NCBI GenBank assembly: GCA_018524725.1
Contig: JAEUWP010000252.1
Coordinates: 62,001 to 126,000 of the forward strand
DNA: 64,000 bases
Direction: 5' to 3'
From: Podaxis mareebaensis
Taxonomy: Eukaryota; Basidiomycota; Agaricomycetes; Agaricales; Agaricaceae
A model generated the notes under the pieces. The model was given only the letters and a program-made list of their open reading frames with translations. It did no database searches and was not told the DNA's origin. Made by a program: the position numbers and the translations under genes. Of this stretch, positions 1 to 10,952 are shown one piece after another (within the stretch, counting starts at the first letter, position 1; the number at the start of each line of letters is the position of its first letter).

Positions 1-984
1 ACTCGGTTAATTGGACGTTCGTGGTTAATTGACATAGTTTTTTTCCGGCTGTCAGCGTCAGCATCAGGTTTGGCCTTGGAGGTATAATGAACAGACAATC
101 AGGTTTATGCTAACTTTACATGCTATCCCCTTCCCTTACTCATCGCTTTCTACCACGTTTCCTCGAGAGTCGGAGATCAATAGATCAATCGATCAACTTC
201 CTCGTGTGGCCGTTTCACCAAAGTACCTGTATTGGGATGTCGAGGTCAACCCCGAAGGAATGAACTTCCTGGACCGTCGTTTCAGTGCCTATAGCACCCT
301 TAGCCCCTGCAAGATCCTATTGACCCACCCAGAGACTCATCCAGGATAATTGTCACATGCTGAAAAATGCTTTTCGAGCTCTCGAAGTGATCGTTCATTG
401 TTGCATTTGTAAACAGGGAACTCAATTCCCCTCCCGCTTGAGAATAACTGGGACCTCGCAAAGGTCGACACCATCTGTTCCAAGCGCAGGAAGTGACTCC
501 AAAAGCATCTATTCTGAAGCCCTGTCTGTAATCCGGGCGTTTTGGAACATAGGCTGAGACAACCGATGTTTTTCCGACTGGTCAATATCTACGTTTCTCA
601 CACAATCACAACCTACCGACACAGACCCTTGGGTCTTTTGTGGTATCTTTAGAGACACAGGTTGATCGGAACGGATGTTGATAAAGCGCCTCCAGAGGTG
701 GCCTGTGTTGTGCGTGGATGACTGACGGATGACTGACCAAATCTCTATGCCACTCGCAACGGGATGGTAAGGGGTAAGACCTTGCTCCATTGACTATGTC
801 GGCGGCATAGCACTTCAACTTTTCATTGCTATCTACCTTCAAAGGCCGTGTTGCAAGGACTCCAAGAAGTAACATTTAGAACGTAAGTCACCGCTCCTTC
901 CCCGTAGGATTGTTGCTGGGTGATGTGTCTTGGTCATTCATTTCTCCAAATGGTCGTCGAACAGCGAAGGGACTCTAAGAGCAG
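1..984. other. Left flank without a recognisable gene
   Basis: Short open frames occur on both strands but none resembles a known family or shows a convincing exon series. A small AGATCAAT-type repetition lies near 176-200. I see no RNA gene here. Confidence 0.4.
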
Positions 985-990
985 TATAAA
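985..990 (+). promoter_or_regulatory. TATA box of the cerato-platanin gene
   Basis: A clean TATAAA lies 81 nt upstream of the ATG at 1071, in a pyrimidine/CAA-rich leader typical of strongly expressed fungal secreted-protein genes. Confidence 0.55.
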
Positions 991-1070
991 AGCCTTTCGG
1001 TTCGACTCCAAGAGCCATATCTCAACCTTCAACAGTCTCTTGTACCAGCAACCAAACAACCTTACCAGCT

Positions 1071-1523
1071 ATGCAGTTCACCTCTACCATCTTCGCTCTC
1101 CTCGCTACCGCACTCTCCGTCATCCCTGCGATGGCTCAACCTCCCGCTCCCAGTGTGCTCAACTACGACGGGCTCTATGACAACACCGATGCCACTCTCA
1201 GCCAGACTATGTGCTCTGCTGACGCAGGCATACTCAAGGGAATCAAGACCTTCGGGGACATTCCAAACTTTCCCCACATCGCCAGCTCGGTGTACATCGA
1301 GGGCTTCAACTCGTCTCGTTGCGGCGCCTGTTACGAGCTCTTGTATAACCGAGCTGATGGGAATCAAGTTGTCTTGCCCTTCACCATTATCAATAGCGCT
1401 CCCCGAGGCTTCATTTCGAGTGTTCAAGGAATGAAGGATTTGACGGGGTTGGAAGTTAACACCTTCCCTGGCGATGCACCGATCTTCGTCAAGGAGGTGC
1501 CTAGCATTGATTGTGGCTTCTAG
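1071..1523 (+). CDS. Cerato-platanin family secreted protein
   Basis: A single-exon gene of 150 residues. Residues 1-22 form a signal peptide ending AMAQ, so the product is secreted. The mature part starts near SVLNYDGLYDN, matching the family's 'V.YD..YDN' start. It has the four expected cysteines: one in SQTMCSADAG, two in the SSRCGACYEL block, and one in the C-terminal SIDCGF. Family members are small double-psi-beta-barrel, expansin-like proteins that bind chitin oligomers or surfaces and act as cell-wall-associated effectors or elicitors. I see no truncation. The start is fixed by the signal peptide and by the TATA box 81 nt upstream. Family assignment is strong; the biological role in this fungus is inferred. 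Confidence 0.9.
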   Translation: MQFTSTIFALLATALSVIPAMAQPPAPSVLNYDGLYDNTDATLSQTMCSADAGILKGIKTFGDIPNFPHIASSVYIEGFNSSRCGACYELLYNRADGNQVVLPFTIINSAPRGFISSVQGMKDLTGLEVNTFPGDAPIFVKEVPSIDCGF

Positions 1524-3288
1524 AGGTACTACTTTGTCTTCGCTCCGAATGACTTTGTAGCTGACGCGTCAACGTTCTTAGGCATTGTATGGCTATGAGT
1601 GTGATATTTTCGATTCGTTGTATGACTTAGTCTAATTGCCTTAGTCTAATGTATGCCCCACCTTTATCCTGTTACGCCCCTTCTGCACAGAGTCAGTGCC
1701 TGAGACATCAACTAACAACGAGAGGGGCAAGGACCCACAATGATCCATAAACATGAGGAATGATTATTGGGGAGCGGTACCAGATGGAGGTTGTTGTTTC
1801 TTATCTTCCGAACGATGATATGGTCGAAAGACGAGAAAGAAACTACTCTTCAGCTTGTTCTTCACGTCTGGGGTAATAAAACTTCAAGAACGACATTAAT
1901 ACCAAGAATCGGGCCAAAGGCATCGGCATACACTGTGAAGTACTCAGAGCTCGGAGCTCAGAGCCCTCAGTAAGCCGGGGACTCAACAAAACGGATATCC
2001 CAAGCCCGAATCTTCCGCAAAGCAACGATGAGATGCAGCTCCTCTTACAGCGGGACCCCCCTTGGCGGCTCAGACGTGTAGGTTCTGCATCCGCTGAACG
2101 GCAATTTAGAATTCTTAAGCATATGGACGGGCCAAGTGCCCAGTTGGCGACATTGCCGGGCACTTGAGCATTTCGGGAGGAGAGAAAGGCTACCTAAGAT
2201 CGTCTTGGATTCCTCCCAGCCACAAGTATGACCAGGCGGAAAAGGCCAACATCCTGAAATGAGACAAGTTGTTGCCAAAACCTACATCATTGACCTGGAC
2301 AGTGGGAGCACCTCTCGTCACGACTAGGGGATGTGTCATGGTAATATTAGGTATGCCGAGATGATCGGTACAGGATGTTAACTTTCACGTCGACAATCAG
2401 CCGCAGGTCCGTGATCAGTGATGGTGAAAATGCCCTCAGCTTACCACAGCTTCATGTGCAACGTTGATGTTAACCTCCCAATCCAGTATCAGTTCCTCAT
2501 TTACCACTTATACCACACTCGGAGTGTTTCTTGTGATGACAGCCTGCTCCTTGTTTTCCGTTCGTAGACGGTTTCTCCACATCGCGGTTTATCGGAAATG
2601 AATTTGGTATATCCGATCATCAAGCTGTTTTGGATAGTGCTTGGTCAAGTTACCTTAAACGTGGGGGGTCTTACGATTCACGTATGGTAAGAATGGTGTT
2701 CTTTTTCATGAACAAGTGTGTTATTCTCCCTCGGAAGGGCACCGCCTATGGTTTCATGTACAAAGTCGGATAAGCGTCCGAGCGTGGCCCCAAACTGAAA
2801 TGAATCGTTTCCACAGTGGCCGGGCCATGGTTACCTGGATCCTCAACCTCACCACCTCCAGAGCTTCAACCTCCAGTGCTTACACCTGCCAGTTCGAGTT
2901 TCTCACACGTGACTCCGTTCACATAAGTGCCAATTCTATCAAAGGGCAACGGGGAGGCAGCTCAGTATGCTGCACATTCTTCAGCTTCGCGTCGAATACC
3001 TTTCAACCATTGTTCTGCTTAATGCGCTGCTGCGGCACTAGACACGGATACGTATGGATCGTCAGTACCCACGAGAACGGTAATTACACTCACTCCGGGA
3101 AGAAATAGTGCTTGCTCCCTCGAGTGAAACCGCTATTCATGGAACGCTTAGCAACAACATTACATGAAGTAGAAAAATAGCAGCTATAAGAGCTAATAGC
3201 CCGGGATACCTGGATGTAGAGTTCTTAAATATGGGATTGTGGATTTGGGCCATTCAGACCTCACGAACCTCCGACACGACTCTGAACC
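1524..3288. other. Intergenic region, no supported gene
   Basis: An open frame at 2716-3108 begins with a non-ATG codon and resembles no family. Nearby frames are proline/serine-rich but broken by stops. Nothing else stands out. Confidence 0.4.
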
Positions 3289-4075
3289 ATGCTCTCTTTC
3301 TCTTTCCTACGTCCTTGGCAATGGCAATGGGGAGACAAATGCACTTGGTGTTCCATCTCTGATTTTAGAGAGTTTCGGGCGCACATGCGAGATAGCGCTC
3401 CTCTCCAGATGGGCGAATTGCGGGCTGCTTATAACGCTGTATCTTCTGCCCTAGCGGACGAGAATATCCCCTTCGCTGTAGTTGGGGGGTACGCCATCAT
3501 TGCATACGGAGCGGACCGGGGTAGGATGACGCAGGACATAGATTTCTTTGTGAATGCGAAGCCAAGGGGTTTGGTCAACGCTCTGCGTAAACACTCGGGG
3601 TAAGCTTAGCGTATCGAGCAGTTATTCCGGGCTCTGGTTCTGAAAGTGGCACAGTGTCATGATCATGGAGGACTCTAGCAAAGCAAATTATTTCCGTATC
3701 TATTATCTACTGCCATCACTGAGCGGGTCTCCTCGTTATGTCGGAATAGACTTTACTCTCATACCATGTAAAGCACCCCTTCTGTTTCTTTGCTATCGGC
3801 CTCTAAACAACCAACATTTTTAGCTTCGGCGCTGGATCTGCGCAAATATTGTGATTACACTGATGACCGGACACGGGTCCTGACATTGAATGCTTTGGTA
3901 GAGGCCAAGCTGGAGGCCTTTTATGTCAGTGGCGCTGCAAAGGATAGAAACGATATCTTCAACCTTGTCAATCAGGAGTAGACGACAGAACCCGGAGCGG
4001 GTCAACTTCTTCCTGGAACACTGCGGTTTTATGTACGAAGCTAGGCAGATACTGGAAGCGGTGCTCAGATATTAG
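3289..4075 (+). pseudogene. MNT/AbiEii-like nucleotidyltransferase, copy A, apparently frameshifted
   Basis: The first exon (3289 to about 3599) carries the nucleotidyltransferase core: VVGGYAIIAYG followed by MTQDIDFF, i.e. the GG motif and the paired acidic residues that bind metal/NTP in this fold. A donor (GTAAGC) follows at 3600. A middle exon around 3660-3770 encodes YFRIYYLLPSLSG and GIDFTLIP, and a third exon from about 3825 encodes ALDLRKYCDYTDD. In the third exon the frame stops at 3981 after LVNQE. A +1 shift there restores a stretch (RRQNPERVNFFLEH) that aligns with the C-terminus of copy B and ends at 4075. So copy A has lost roughly five codons plus one base, giving either a pseudogene or a protein about 33 residues shorter. 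The substrate is unknown. Confidence 0.55.
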
Positions 4076-5007
4076 TTTTGTTGTCGTGTTGTTCACATTG
4101 TTTACGTCCTCTCAGGCACTGTACTATATAACAGACTGATTAAGCTTAAGGATGGATGGGTTTTGGGGTTTGTCGCTAAAGCTCAAATTACCTCCGTCGT
4201 CGCTGCGATAGGCCATTGAAAGTACGCCGCCGCCTCCTCCACAGGCCATGAGCGAGGTGTTCAAACCTACCTTGTGTTGCCGCGTGTCTGAACGGTGGAC
4301 ACTTGGTACCCCGAGAGTGGATCCCGGCCCGGATCCACTCAGAATATACTACAACAGCACCAAACAACTCGGAGCGTCGAAGACAAGCAGCACAAACTCA
4401 GAGTCTGCACATATCTGAGGTTGTAAGCACTTGGGCCGCCTCATCTATTTACGGAATCGAGGATCGAAGATTTGGCTTGCTACTCTTTCTCATGGACAAT
4501 ACCTCGCAAGTACCAGAGGACTGTGCAATGGCGTAACTCGTCCGGAACCCGCTACTCATTTCCCATTATCAGGCAGTTGCCAGAAACACGTTCTTTCGTT
4601 TGATCTATTGATCTACTTGCTGCTTCAGCTCCTGGTTGGAAAATTCGAGCCCTACTGAATTCCCGCAACACTCTCATTTCTCTCAGCGCACTCAAGGGGA
4701 TCGTGTCAACACTGGCAGCCTCCGCGGGTGAGCCTAGAATCCTGAATGCTGAACGTAATTTGGTCTTCTTGGGTCCGTTCCCTTGAAAGGTTTCCGCCAC
4801 TATAAAGGGCATGCCTTCGTGATTCCAGTGTTGTCTCAGCAGGAGCTCGCATATACAGCCCAGTTTCCACAGCTCTCAACAGCACTGCGCCCGAAGAAAC
4901 AGCGGTTCGGGTGGCGGGAGTCCCGAGCCACCCCTCCTTAAAATAAGGCTGTAACGTCTTTATCATAAGTTCGTTTGTTTCCCTTGACCATCCAGCAGCT
5001 TTCCCCC

Positions 5008-5819
5008 ATGTCTTCTACCTCAGTCTTTCGACCTCAATCTGGAGACCACTGTGTGTGGTTGTCCCCCTTGGAATTCGAACAAATCGGGTTATATATGCAA
5101 CGAAGGCGTGTTCGGACGTACGAGCTACAAATAGCTTGCAGCGCCATGTCTGCTATCCTTGACGCCCATAGAATCCCTTTTGCCGTGATTGGGGGATACG
5201 CGGTTATTGCATATGGGATAACAAACAGGACAACGGAAGATATAGATTTCTACGTCAACACTACACCGAGGGCACTGTTCGGCGCCTTGAGGAGATTCTC
5301 TCGGTAGGACGGCTGTCTTTTCTAGCAGGTGGTGCTTATACTCAACTCGGTGGCGCAGGATTGTTCTACGTTGGGAAATACAAGCAGAAGTCTTTCGTGT
5401 ATATTACCGGTTGCCCGTTCTCCCTGGACACCAGGATCGATTCGTTGCTATAGACCTAATCCCTACTCGCCGTGAGTCCCTCAAGCCAGAGTCATGGTCG
5501 CCAGTATTTCCTCATTCACTAATGTGCCCTTTACTCAGACATAGACCTGGGACTCTATCATTGCTATCCTGATGGCCAAACGCGCACCCTCAGACTCAAC
5601 CTCTTAGTGAAATCGAAGTTGAAGAACTATTACGACCTTGGTGGCTGTATGACTGATAGGACCGACATTCTTAGCCTTGTGATTAAATATGGATCTCGGA
5701 TTCACGCCAATCGACAAAACCAAGACCATGTCAATTACTTCCTGGAGCGGGGCGCCCTCACGGATCAGACCAGGCAAATGCTCGCCAGAGTGCTGCAGCT
5801 GCCCATAACTTCCTTCTGA
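5008..5819 (+). CDS. MNT/AbiEii-like nucleotidyltransferase, copy B
   Basis: A three-exon paralogue of the gene 1.7 kb upstream, on the same strand. Exon 1 (ATG at 5008, ending near 5303) holds IPFAVIGGYAVIAYG and TTEDIDFYV, the GG and DxD signatures of minimal nucleotidyltransferases. Exon 2 encodes FRVYYRLPVLPG and RFVAIDLIPTR. Exon 3, from about 5540, encodes the helical C-terminus with DRTDILSLV and ends PITSF. This copy is intact throughout. Such single-domain proteins are common in Agaricomycetes and distantly related to bacterial AbiEii and MNT toxin-side nucleotidyltransferases, but their substrate in fungi is unknown. I chose the ATG at 5008 because it is the first in frame ahead of the conserved core. 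Confidence 0.65.
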
Positions 5820-7116
5820 TATGCCCCAATCTCCCATTTATGTTTTGCACTAACCATAATGCTCTTCTTCGAATATATATGCACGTATGTCGTAGGTCGA
5901 ACACTAACATCAGGCTTTATGAAGACGGCACAACACATTTACTGTAGCAGTAAAGTTTGCTTGTAGCGGCACCGAAACTCAGAGTTCAAACAAACAGAAA
6001 ATATCGCATGTGTAATGAAATACAGAGATATTGAAACATCTCGAACACTTCCCGGAGTAGTTTTATTGTCCAGCGAGCCCTCAACGCCCACGCAGGGTAC
6101 TACTCAAGTGTCTGTTGGCATGTGCAACGGCAGTCACTGTGATACTTTCTAACAATTCGAGTCGCCACTCATAGTTGTTGAACTTTGAGCATCCTGACGC
6201 TCTTTATGATCACTGAAGCCCCGTCAGAGGGCCTCAGGAACGAGTCTACTTTGTGGTTAGACTACTGTCGGAGGAGCTACTCGGGATATGTTCGTTCCAG
6301 GCATGGACGATAAGTTTCTGTTTTAATTCTTCGCCGTTTTAACCCTCATCAACCCCAAAAACAGTGGGGCAAGAGTGATACCTTTCATCCCATGTCAGCA
6401 CACTACTAAGAAGTATCTTGGTCGTTCACCTCAGCGGCTAGCGAACTCATGTATGTCGACCTCGAATGAGCCACGAGAGCCAGATCTCATCTTCCGCGCC
6501 AGGAGTAGAACAACATACGTTCGTTCTCCGTCTAGGAGCCTAATTCCAACCGATTGGGGGTGTTGTATGCTGTAATTCGCAATCATCGACTCAGCCCGAA
6601 CGTCCTCGGTTCGAGTACCTACGACGCAAAGAATTTGATGCGCCCACTGATGTCAGCTGGTCACCCGATAACAGGGTCTTTAGGCTTGAGTACAAGTTTT
6701 ACAGGTATGACTTTGTTGAGGCAATCCTTCCATTGATGTATACAACTTCTCTGGCATCTTGTGTCCAACCACGGCGCATGATACCTTTGTGACGCCCACT
6801 GGGTCATGCATCCCTCCACCCTCTGCAACGTAAGTGGACCTACAGGGCACTTTGAGTACTCCGAGAAGCGTGAGAAGACAACTAAGTAGCAATTGCTGAG
6901 TTGGGGAGCAGGAATTCGGCGGCTTTGTGCAGAATTGACGTCGAATCGTCACTGGGTATCAAATCCGTGCTCGATTCCAGACCGTGCGTGAGCAACTGTA
7001 CTACTCTACTGGTATAATACATGATGAGTCTCCAAAGAATGTACGGTTTACGCAAATGTACAGCGGAACAAAGGGTGGGAACTAGAGAGCAGACAATAAC
7101 ATAAGGAGCGTAAGGA
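5820..7116. other. Intergenic region, no supported gene
   Basis: About 1.3 kb separates the nucleotidyltransferase pair from the mating-type cluster. Only short unrelated open frames are present on both strands. No repeat, tRNA or transposon signature was recognised. Confidence 0.45.
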
Positions 7117-8695
7117 TCACTGAGAAGCTAGGTCGAAGCCGCGGTAGTAAGCGTCTTGGGATGGGTAGGTGACTGGTCGAATTGGTGGGGGTATTCGTTC
7201 TGCGGAAGATAGACCTCGAACACGAGGGCGCCGTGAAGGTGGTGGAGGCGTCAGAGGGGTAATAGATGGTTGAATGGTGGATGCCGTTTCATGTGCGGGG
7301 TCGTTAGAATAGTCGTCCCGTTTTGTGTAGGATATATAGGGAAGAGGATGAGGAACGAGTGTCGCACGGGTGTAATGACAAGAGTAGTCGGTCATGTCAT
7401 CGATCGATGTGTCGGCGGACTCGTAGATCGATGAAGTCGAATTTGGCGAAAGGGTGTAACTGATAGGTTTAGGAGAGGAAATGGGCAAGCCGTTGAACCT
7501 GTAATAAAGGTTAGCCCAAGGGCCGTCGTTATGAGGCATTCACTCACTGAGTAGTGGTTAATGTGGTGAAGCCACTCGTATTGCCCTTCTTGGGCTCGGG
7601 ATGAACGACACGGATGAACCGAGCCCGAATCCACTTGAAACACTTTTTATACTCCTCAACAGCGTCACGCCCGAAGGCAAAGAAGGCGACGAAGAGCCAA
7701 GAAGAAATCGGAATAACTAGCCAGGAGGCGTAGTAAGCCTTGGCTACATTAGGAGGCGTGAGCAGAGCTGGATACTGATCAATCCTGCCGAAGTTCGAGT
7801 GAACATCTGCCCATGTCGTCCAAGGGCGAAGTGTCATATTGCTGAAAGTGAACCAAAGGTTATACGAGGTCACGGATATCGACCAGATCATTTGGAGGGC
7901 GGCCATTAACATGAGACGGAGGTAACGAGACGTTGTGAGGGCTGTCTTAGAGGAATTCAAGAGCGTCGCAAATGTGAGTCGACGGACCAAGAAATGACGC
8001 AGGGCGAGGACTGGGATTTTATATTAATTAGAATGAGAGGAGAAGCACAGTCTGCTACTACACACCTGAGTATACAATACCGATCGATGCAAGGATCAGA
8101 GGCGGGATCCACACTACGAAAAGGGCGGGAATGGAGAAGTAGGTCGATGGCCGACAACCGTAACCTTGCATGATATCAAAACGGTGACCTTGGACAACAT
8201 AATCTATGAGTGCTTGAGTTAGGAGACCTCCCACATGTGGCAGCAAGTACTCACGCAATCCCATGAAAATTATAGGTAGACCAAAACACATAACCAGCTC
8301 AAAGATGCGTCTGCGACGTTTTTCTGCGATGAGTAAAGGGCCAGGGCGAGCCGATGCAACATGTTCTAAGTGCATGCAAATGCATAGGCATGCCGCTGGG
8401 AGGGCCAAGTTAATACCAATCATCAGTTTTGTCGCTGAGAAACGATTAGCTCCTTGGCGGAGAGATATCGAACAGGAGACGTACTAATATCACACCAGAC
8501 CCTTGCTTTAATCAGGACATTGTCCTTCCATATGATAGCGTCAGTGGCATATATGATGTTAGACATAAAAAGCCAGAGGATGATGGAGAGTGTTGCGACA
8601 TTTCGTGCTCGCCAATGCCACGGGAGTGGAATGAGCAGGATCAACGCTGAAATGATGGCAATTGGGGGGAATTCTGGGTAGAGGATAGGTGCCAT
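7117..8695 (-). CDS. STE3-type pheromone receptor R1 (B mating-type locus)
   Basis: A seven-helix G-protein-coupled receptor for farnesylated peptide pheromones, acting at the plasma membrane. Four introns are inferred. Exon 1 (ATG at 8695) encodes TM1-2 with the hallmark LLIPLPWHWRARN and ends at WCDI. Exon 2 encodes LPAACLCICMHLE and KRRRRIFEL. Exon 3 has the STE3 signature VVQGHRFD followed by GYGC. Exon 4 covers TM5-7 (RYLRLMLMAA, WADVHSNFGRIDQ, VAFFAFGRD). Exon 5 is a hydrophilic Pro/Ser-rich cytoplasmic tail of about 130 residues ending GFDLASQ. It is transcribed divergently from pheromone gene Ph1, whose ATG is 325 bp away; the shared promoter contains two CATTGTGAC-type elements. It resembles R2 and R4 in the membrane part but has a different tail. 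Confidence 0.9.
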
Positions 8696-8823
8696 GAACG
8701 AGTGAGATTCGGGGGTATCGAGAGCGCCTCATTTTCTTTCAGGAAGTCTATTAAGGATTTTGAGCTTCAGGCCTCAGGGATTGAGCGAACAATGCGACGG
8801 TTGACAATGGTAGGAAATTATGT

Positions 8824-8841
8824 GTCACAATGGTCACAATA
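8824..8841 (-). promoter_or_regulatory. Paired CATTGTGAC-type elements between R1 and Ph1
   Basis: GTCACAATG (8824-8832) is followed directly by GTCACAATA (8833-8841). The reverse complement has the CATTGT core bound by HMG-box proteins. Related ACAATG/CATTGTGAG half sites lie at about 8789, 8803 and 8899. The element recurs in the other promoters of this cluster. A pheromone-response role is inferred. Confidence 0.5.
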
Positions 8842-8885
8842 GCCCTGTGACTTGTGGGCATTTGCAATTCACTCATACTCGAAGG

Positions 8886-8891
8886 TATAAG
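8886..8891 (+). promoter_or_regulatory. TATAAG box of Ph1
   Basis: TATAAG lies about 130 nt upstream of the Ph1 ATG. The same hexamer is found upstream of Ph2 and Ph3 at about 90 nt. Confidence 0.4.
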
Positions 8892-9020
8892 ATGAAGACA
8901 TTGTGAGGTTATTTCACGAGTTTTCCCAATCCTCACTGGCTCTTCGTTTATTTCCTCTCTCATCTTTCAACAACAGACATTCAAATTTCAACTTCGAACC
9001 CATCCACTCCTACTTCTGCC

Positions 9021-9194
9021 ATGGACACGTTTGAGTCCTTGCCTATTTTCACCCCAGAGTCTACGGATGTCTGTAGTTTCAGCCCAATAACACCCGCGAT
9101 TCGTTATGGGCGTAGCTCCCTGCCTATCGACCACCCTCCGGTCGACAGTGATACACCGGCAGGTTATTATGGTAATTACTGCATTATCAGTTGA
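9021..9194 (+). CDS. Mating pheromone precursor Ph1 (CaaX: CIIS)
   Basis: A single-exon gene of 57 codons ending NYCIIS-stop. The cysteine at -4 with two isoleucines and serine is a farnesylation CaaX box. The N-terminus MDTFESLP resembles that of Ph3 (MDAFETFL). By analogy with other mushroom precursors, the CaaX tripeptide is removed, the cysteine carboxymethylated, and the mature lipopeptide cut out at an acidic/charged site about 10-14 residues upstream (around VDSD). The likely mature peptide therefore ends AGYYGNYC. The product would leave the cell via an ABC exporter and bind a receptor on a compatible partner. It pairs divergently with R1. The position, size and CaaX box all agree; the cleavage site is inference. 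Confidence 0.88.
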   Translation: MDTFESLPIFTPESTDVCSFSPITPAIRYGRSSLPIDHPPVDSDTPAGYYGNYCIIS

Positions 9195-9797
9195 TCGCCG
9201 TAAGTGGATCTGTGTGTTCCGACTTCGGCAAATGTTGCTAATATACCGTCTTTCAGAATAAAAGCGCTTCTAGGCATAGCTGGACTATGTCCGCGCTCTC
9301 TCTGAACCACATTCCTCTACCTTAACTCATGGTCACCGCGGAATAACGAGATGATGAATGTATCGTACCGTATATACCCAGATGATTCGTTGATCTCTCT
9401 GTGTAGCCTTATCTATTGTCACGTCCTAGTTATATCTAAATTTCATTTCTTATCTTCCTACTCACGTTGGCGCGACGAACTGGCCGATGATTGGGATATT
9501 ACCAATTGGAATATAGTATTAGACGGTGGGAATTTTCGTGGGCTTATGGTCCCAAACCAGAATCCGTTCCTTATCCAAAACTTTGCACCCAATTTGCACC
9601 CTCTTCTCAATTCTATGCGACGCAGGCCGATTTCCCCAGACAGTAGGCACAACTTGTTCTACGACGCAGCATTGGATGGAAATTGTTTCGGACCGCAGCT
9701 TTAGTTAGGAAACCCAGTTATGGGATTGATGATTGTGTAATCGGTTGGTTCCTGTCATATAACAGCGCCCACAATAGTGTCATGTCTTATGTCACGC
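9195..9797. other. Intergenic between Ph1 and the Ph2 promoter
   Basis: An ATG-initiated open frame of 117 codons (9351-9704, +) lies here. It matches no family and ends without a CaaX box, so I do not call it a gene. Confidence 0.35.
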
Positions 9798-9806
9798 CAT
9801 TGTGAC
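9798..9806 (+). promoter_or_regulatory. CATTGTGAC element upstream of Ph2
   Basis: An exact 9-bp copy lies 178 nt before the Ph2 ATG, followed by GAACAATG at about 9818 and GCATTGTT at about 9854. Confidence 0.5.
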
Positions 9807-9889
9807 ACGACTCGCTGGAACAATGAACGTCGATGATCGACGATATCAGCCGAGCATTGTTTTCCTAATTTGTGTCCATCGTTACATGT

Positions 9890-9895
9890 TATAAG
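9890..9895 (+). promoter_or_regulatory. TATAAG box of Ph2
   Basis: TATAAG sits 94 nt upstream of the Ph2 start codon, the same spacing as at Ph3. Confidence 0.45.
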
Positions 9896-9983
9896 AGGCC
9901 CGTATGTTGAAAGCTTGAAGTAATACCAGGATTTTCTGTCTTCCCGTTCTGTACGTTCGTTCCACTCCTCTCCCCTCAATACA

Positions 9984-10154
9984 ATGAACTGGGATACTTT
10001 CAATCCTTTCAACCTTGCCTTGCTCGGAAATACCAGCGGTGCCGGCGCCCCAACGGACCCTCCAACACTATCAGCAGCTCCCTGGGACGCGGAGCTTGTT
10101 GACCGCGAAGTCCGATATGGTGGTGGAGCGACTTGGGTCTGTATTATAGCATAA
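9984..10154 (+). CDS. Mating pheromone precursor Ph2 (CaaX: CIIA)
   Basis: A single-exon gene of 56 codons beginning MNWDTFNPFN and ending ATWVCIIA-stop. CIIA is a farnesylation CaaX box. A charged site, VDRE, lies 11 residues before the cysteine and fits the E/R-type processing site of basidiomycete precursors, giving a likely mature peptide VRYGGGATWVC. The tryptophan just before the prenylated cysteine is also seen in other mushroom pheromones. It lies 0.8 kb beyond Ph1 on the same strand and has its own CATTGTGAC element and TATAAG box. It faces the 3' end of R2. The start is the only ATG giving an open frame into the CaaX box. Confidence 0.88.
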   Translation: MNWDTFNPFNLALLGNTSGAGAPTDPPTLSAAPWDAELVDREVRYGGGATWVCIIA

Positions 10155-10952
10155 TAAATGCAGGAAGGCCACTTTTGGAATTCACATACGTTAACAATCG
10201 CCGTGCGTTGTTTCACCTCTTGTCTGGGTCATCTGGGTCCTGACTCCGCAGGCATCCTCTAGTGGCATCTGATACCCTTCACACCATGATCATACCATTG
10301 TCCTCAGGCAGGACAATCAATGTAGCCATATAGTCCCATTATCTGATTTCATGTCATTATAATTATATGTTGTATTTCAACGCCACAGATTGTTGGTTCA
10401 CCCAATGCAGCTCCGAGGAACTCATTTACACTTCAAATATGGTGTCCCAGTGAACTTGTCCTATTTTGGCGGAGGCCTGGCCGGTCCCCGAAAAATTGAA
10501 AGCTCAAACAACGTTTCATCTCATTCGATACTGAATATGTCATCGAAGGCAGGACTCGGATGCCAACGAACGAACCAATAATACGAAATCTAACAAGTGT
10601 TACTCTATCAGTGGCATACCCTGAGCATTTTGAAGGTCATCTGAAGGGGAGCCAGCGCAAGTTGCTCCTCGAATAGTGACCCGAAGTTCACTGACTGATC
10701 CCAAGGGTCAGCGCCACCTTGCATCGCAATAATAATGATAGGATTGCTAAGGGTCGAAACTAGAGTACTGGGAGCAAATGAAGCGGCCCTGTACACCATA
10801 TTTAGCCTAAGGATTGTAGTATTGTACAGAAATATTTTCCTGATATGAACATGAAGAGAACGAAAGACAAGTACAAGTGCAAGGAAATATAAGATCGTCG
10901 TCGACAACGTGAATCATCAAACAGAACCATAGGTATCCAAAGGCATCAGGCA
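10155..10952. other. Intergenic between Ph2 and the 3' end of R2
   Basis: An AT-rich spacer. Short frames on either strand do not end in CaaX boxes and resemble nothing known. Confidence 0.4.

Noticed and set aside
1001..1011. GGTTCGACTCC, matching a tRNA B box
   Set aside because: No A box or cloverleaf upstream; it lies in the leader just after a TATA box.
1062..1427. A minus-strand frame of 121 codons over the cerato-platanin gene
   Set aside because: Shadow of a strongly supported secreted-protein gene.
2716..3108. 130-codon + frame
   Set aside because: Starts at GTG, has no domain, and neighbouring frames contain stops typical of non-coding DNA.
9351..9704. 117-codon frame between Ph1 and Ph2, considered as an extra mating-locus gene
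   Set aside because: No CaaX ending, no signal peptide, no family resemblance.
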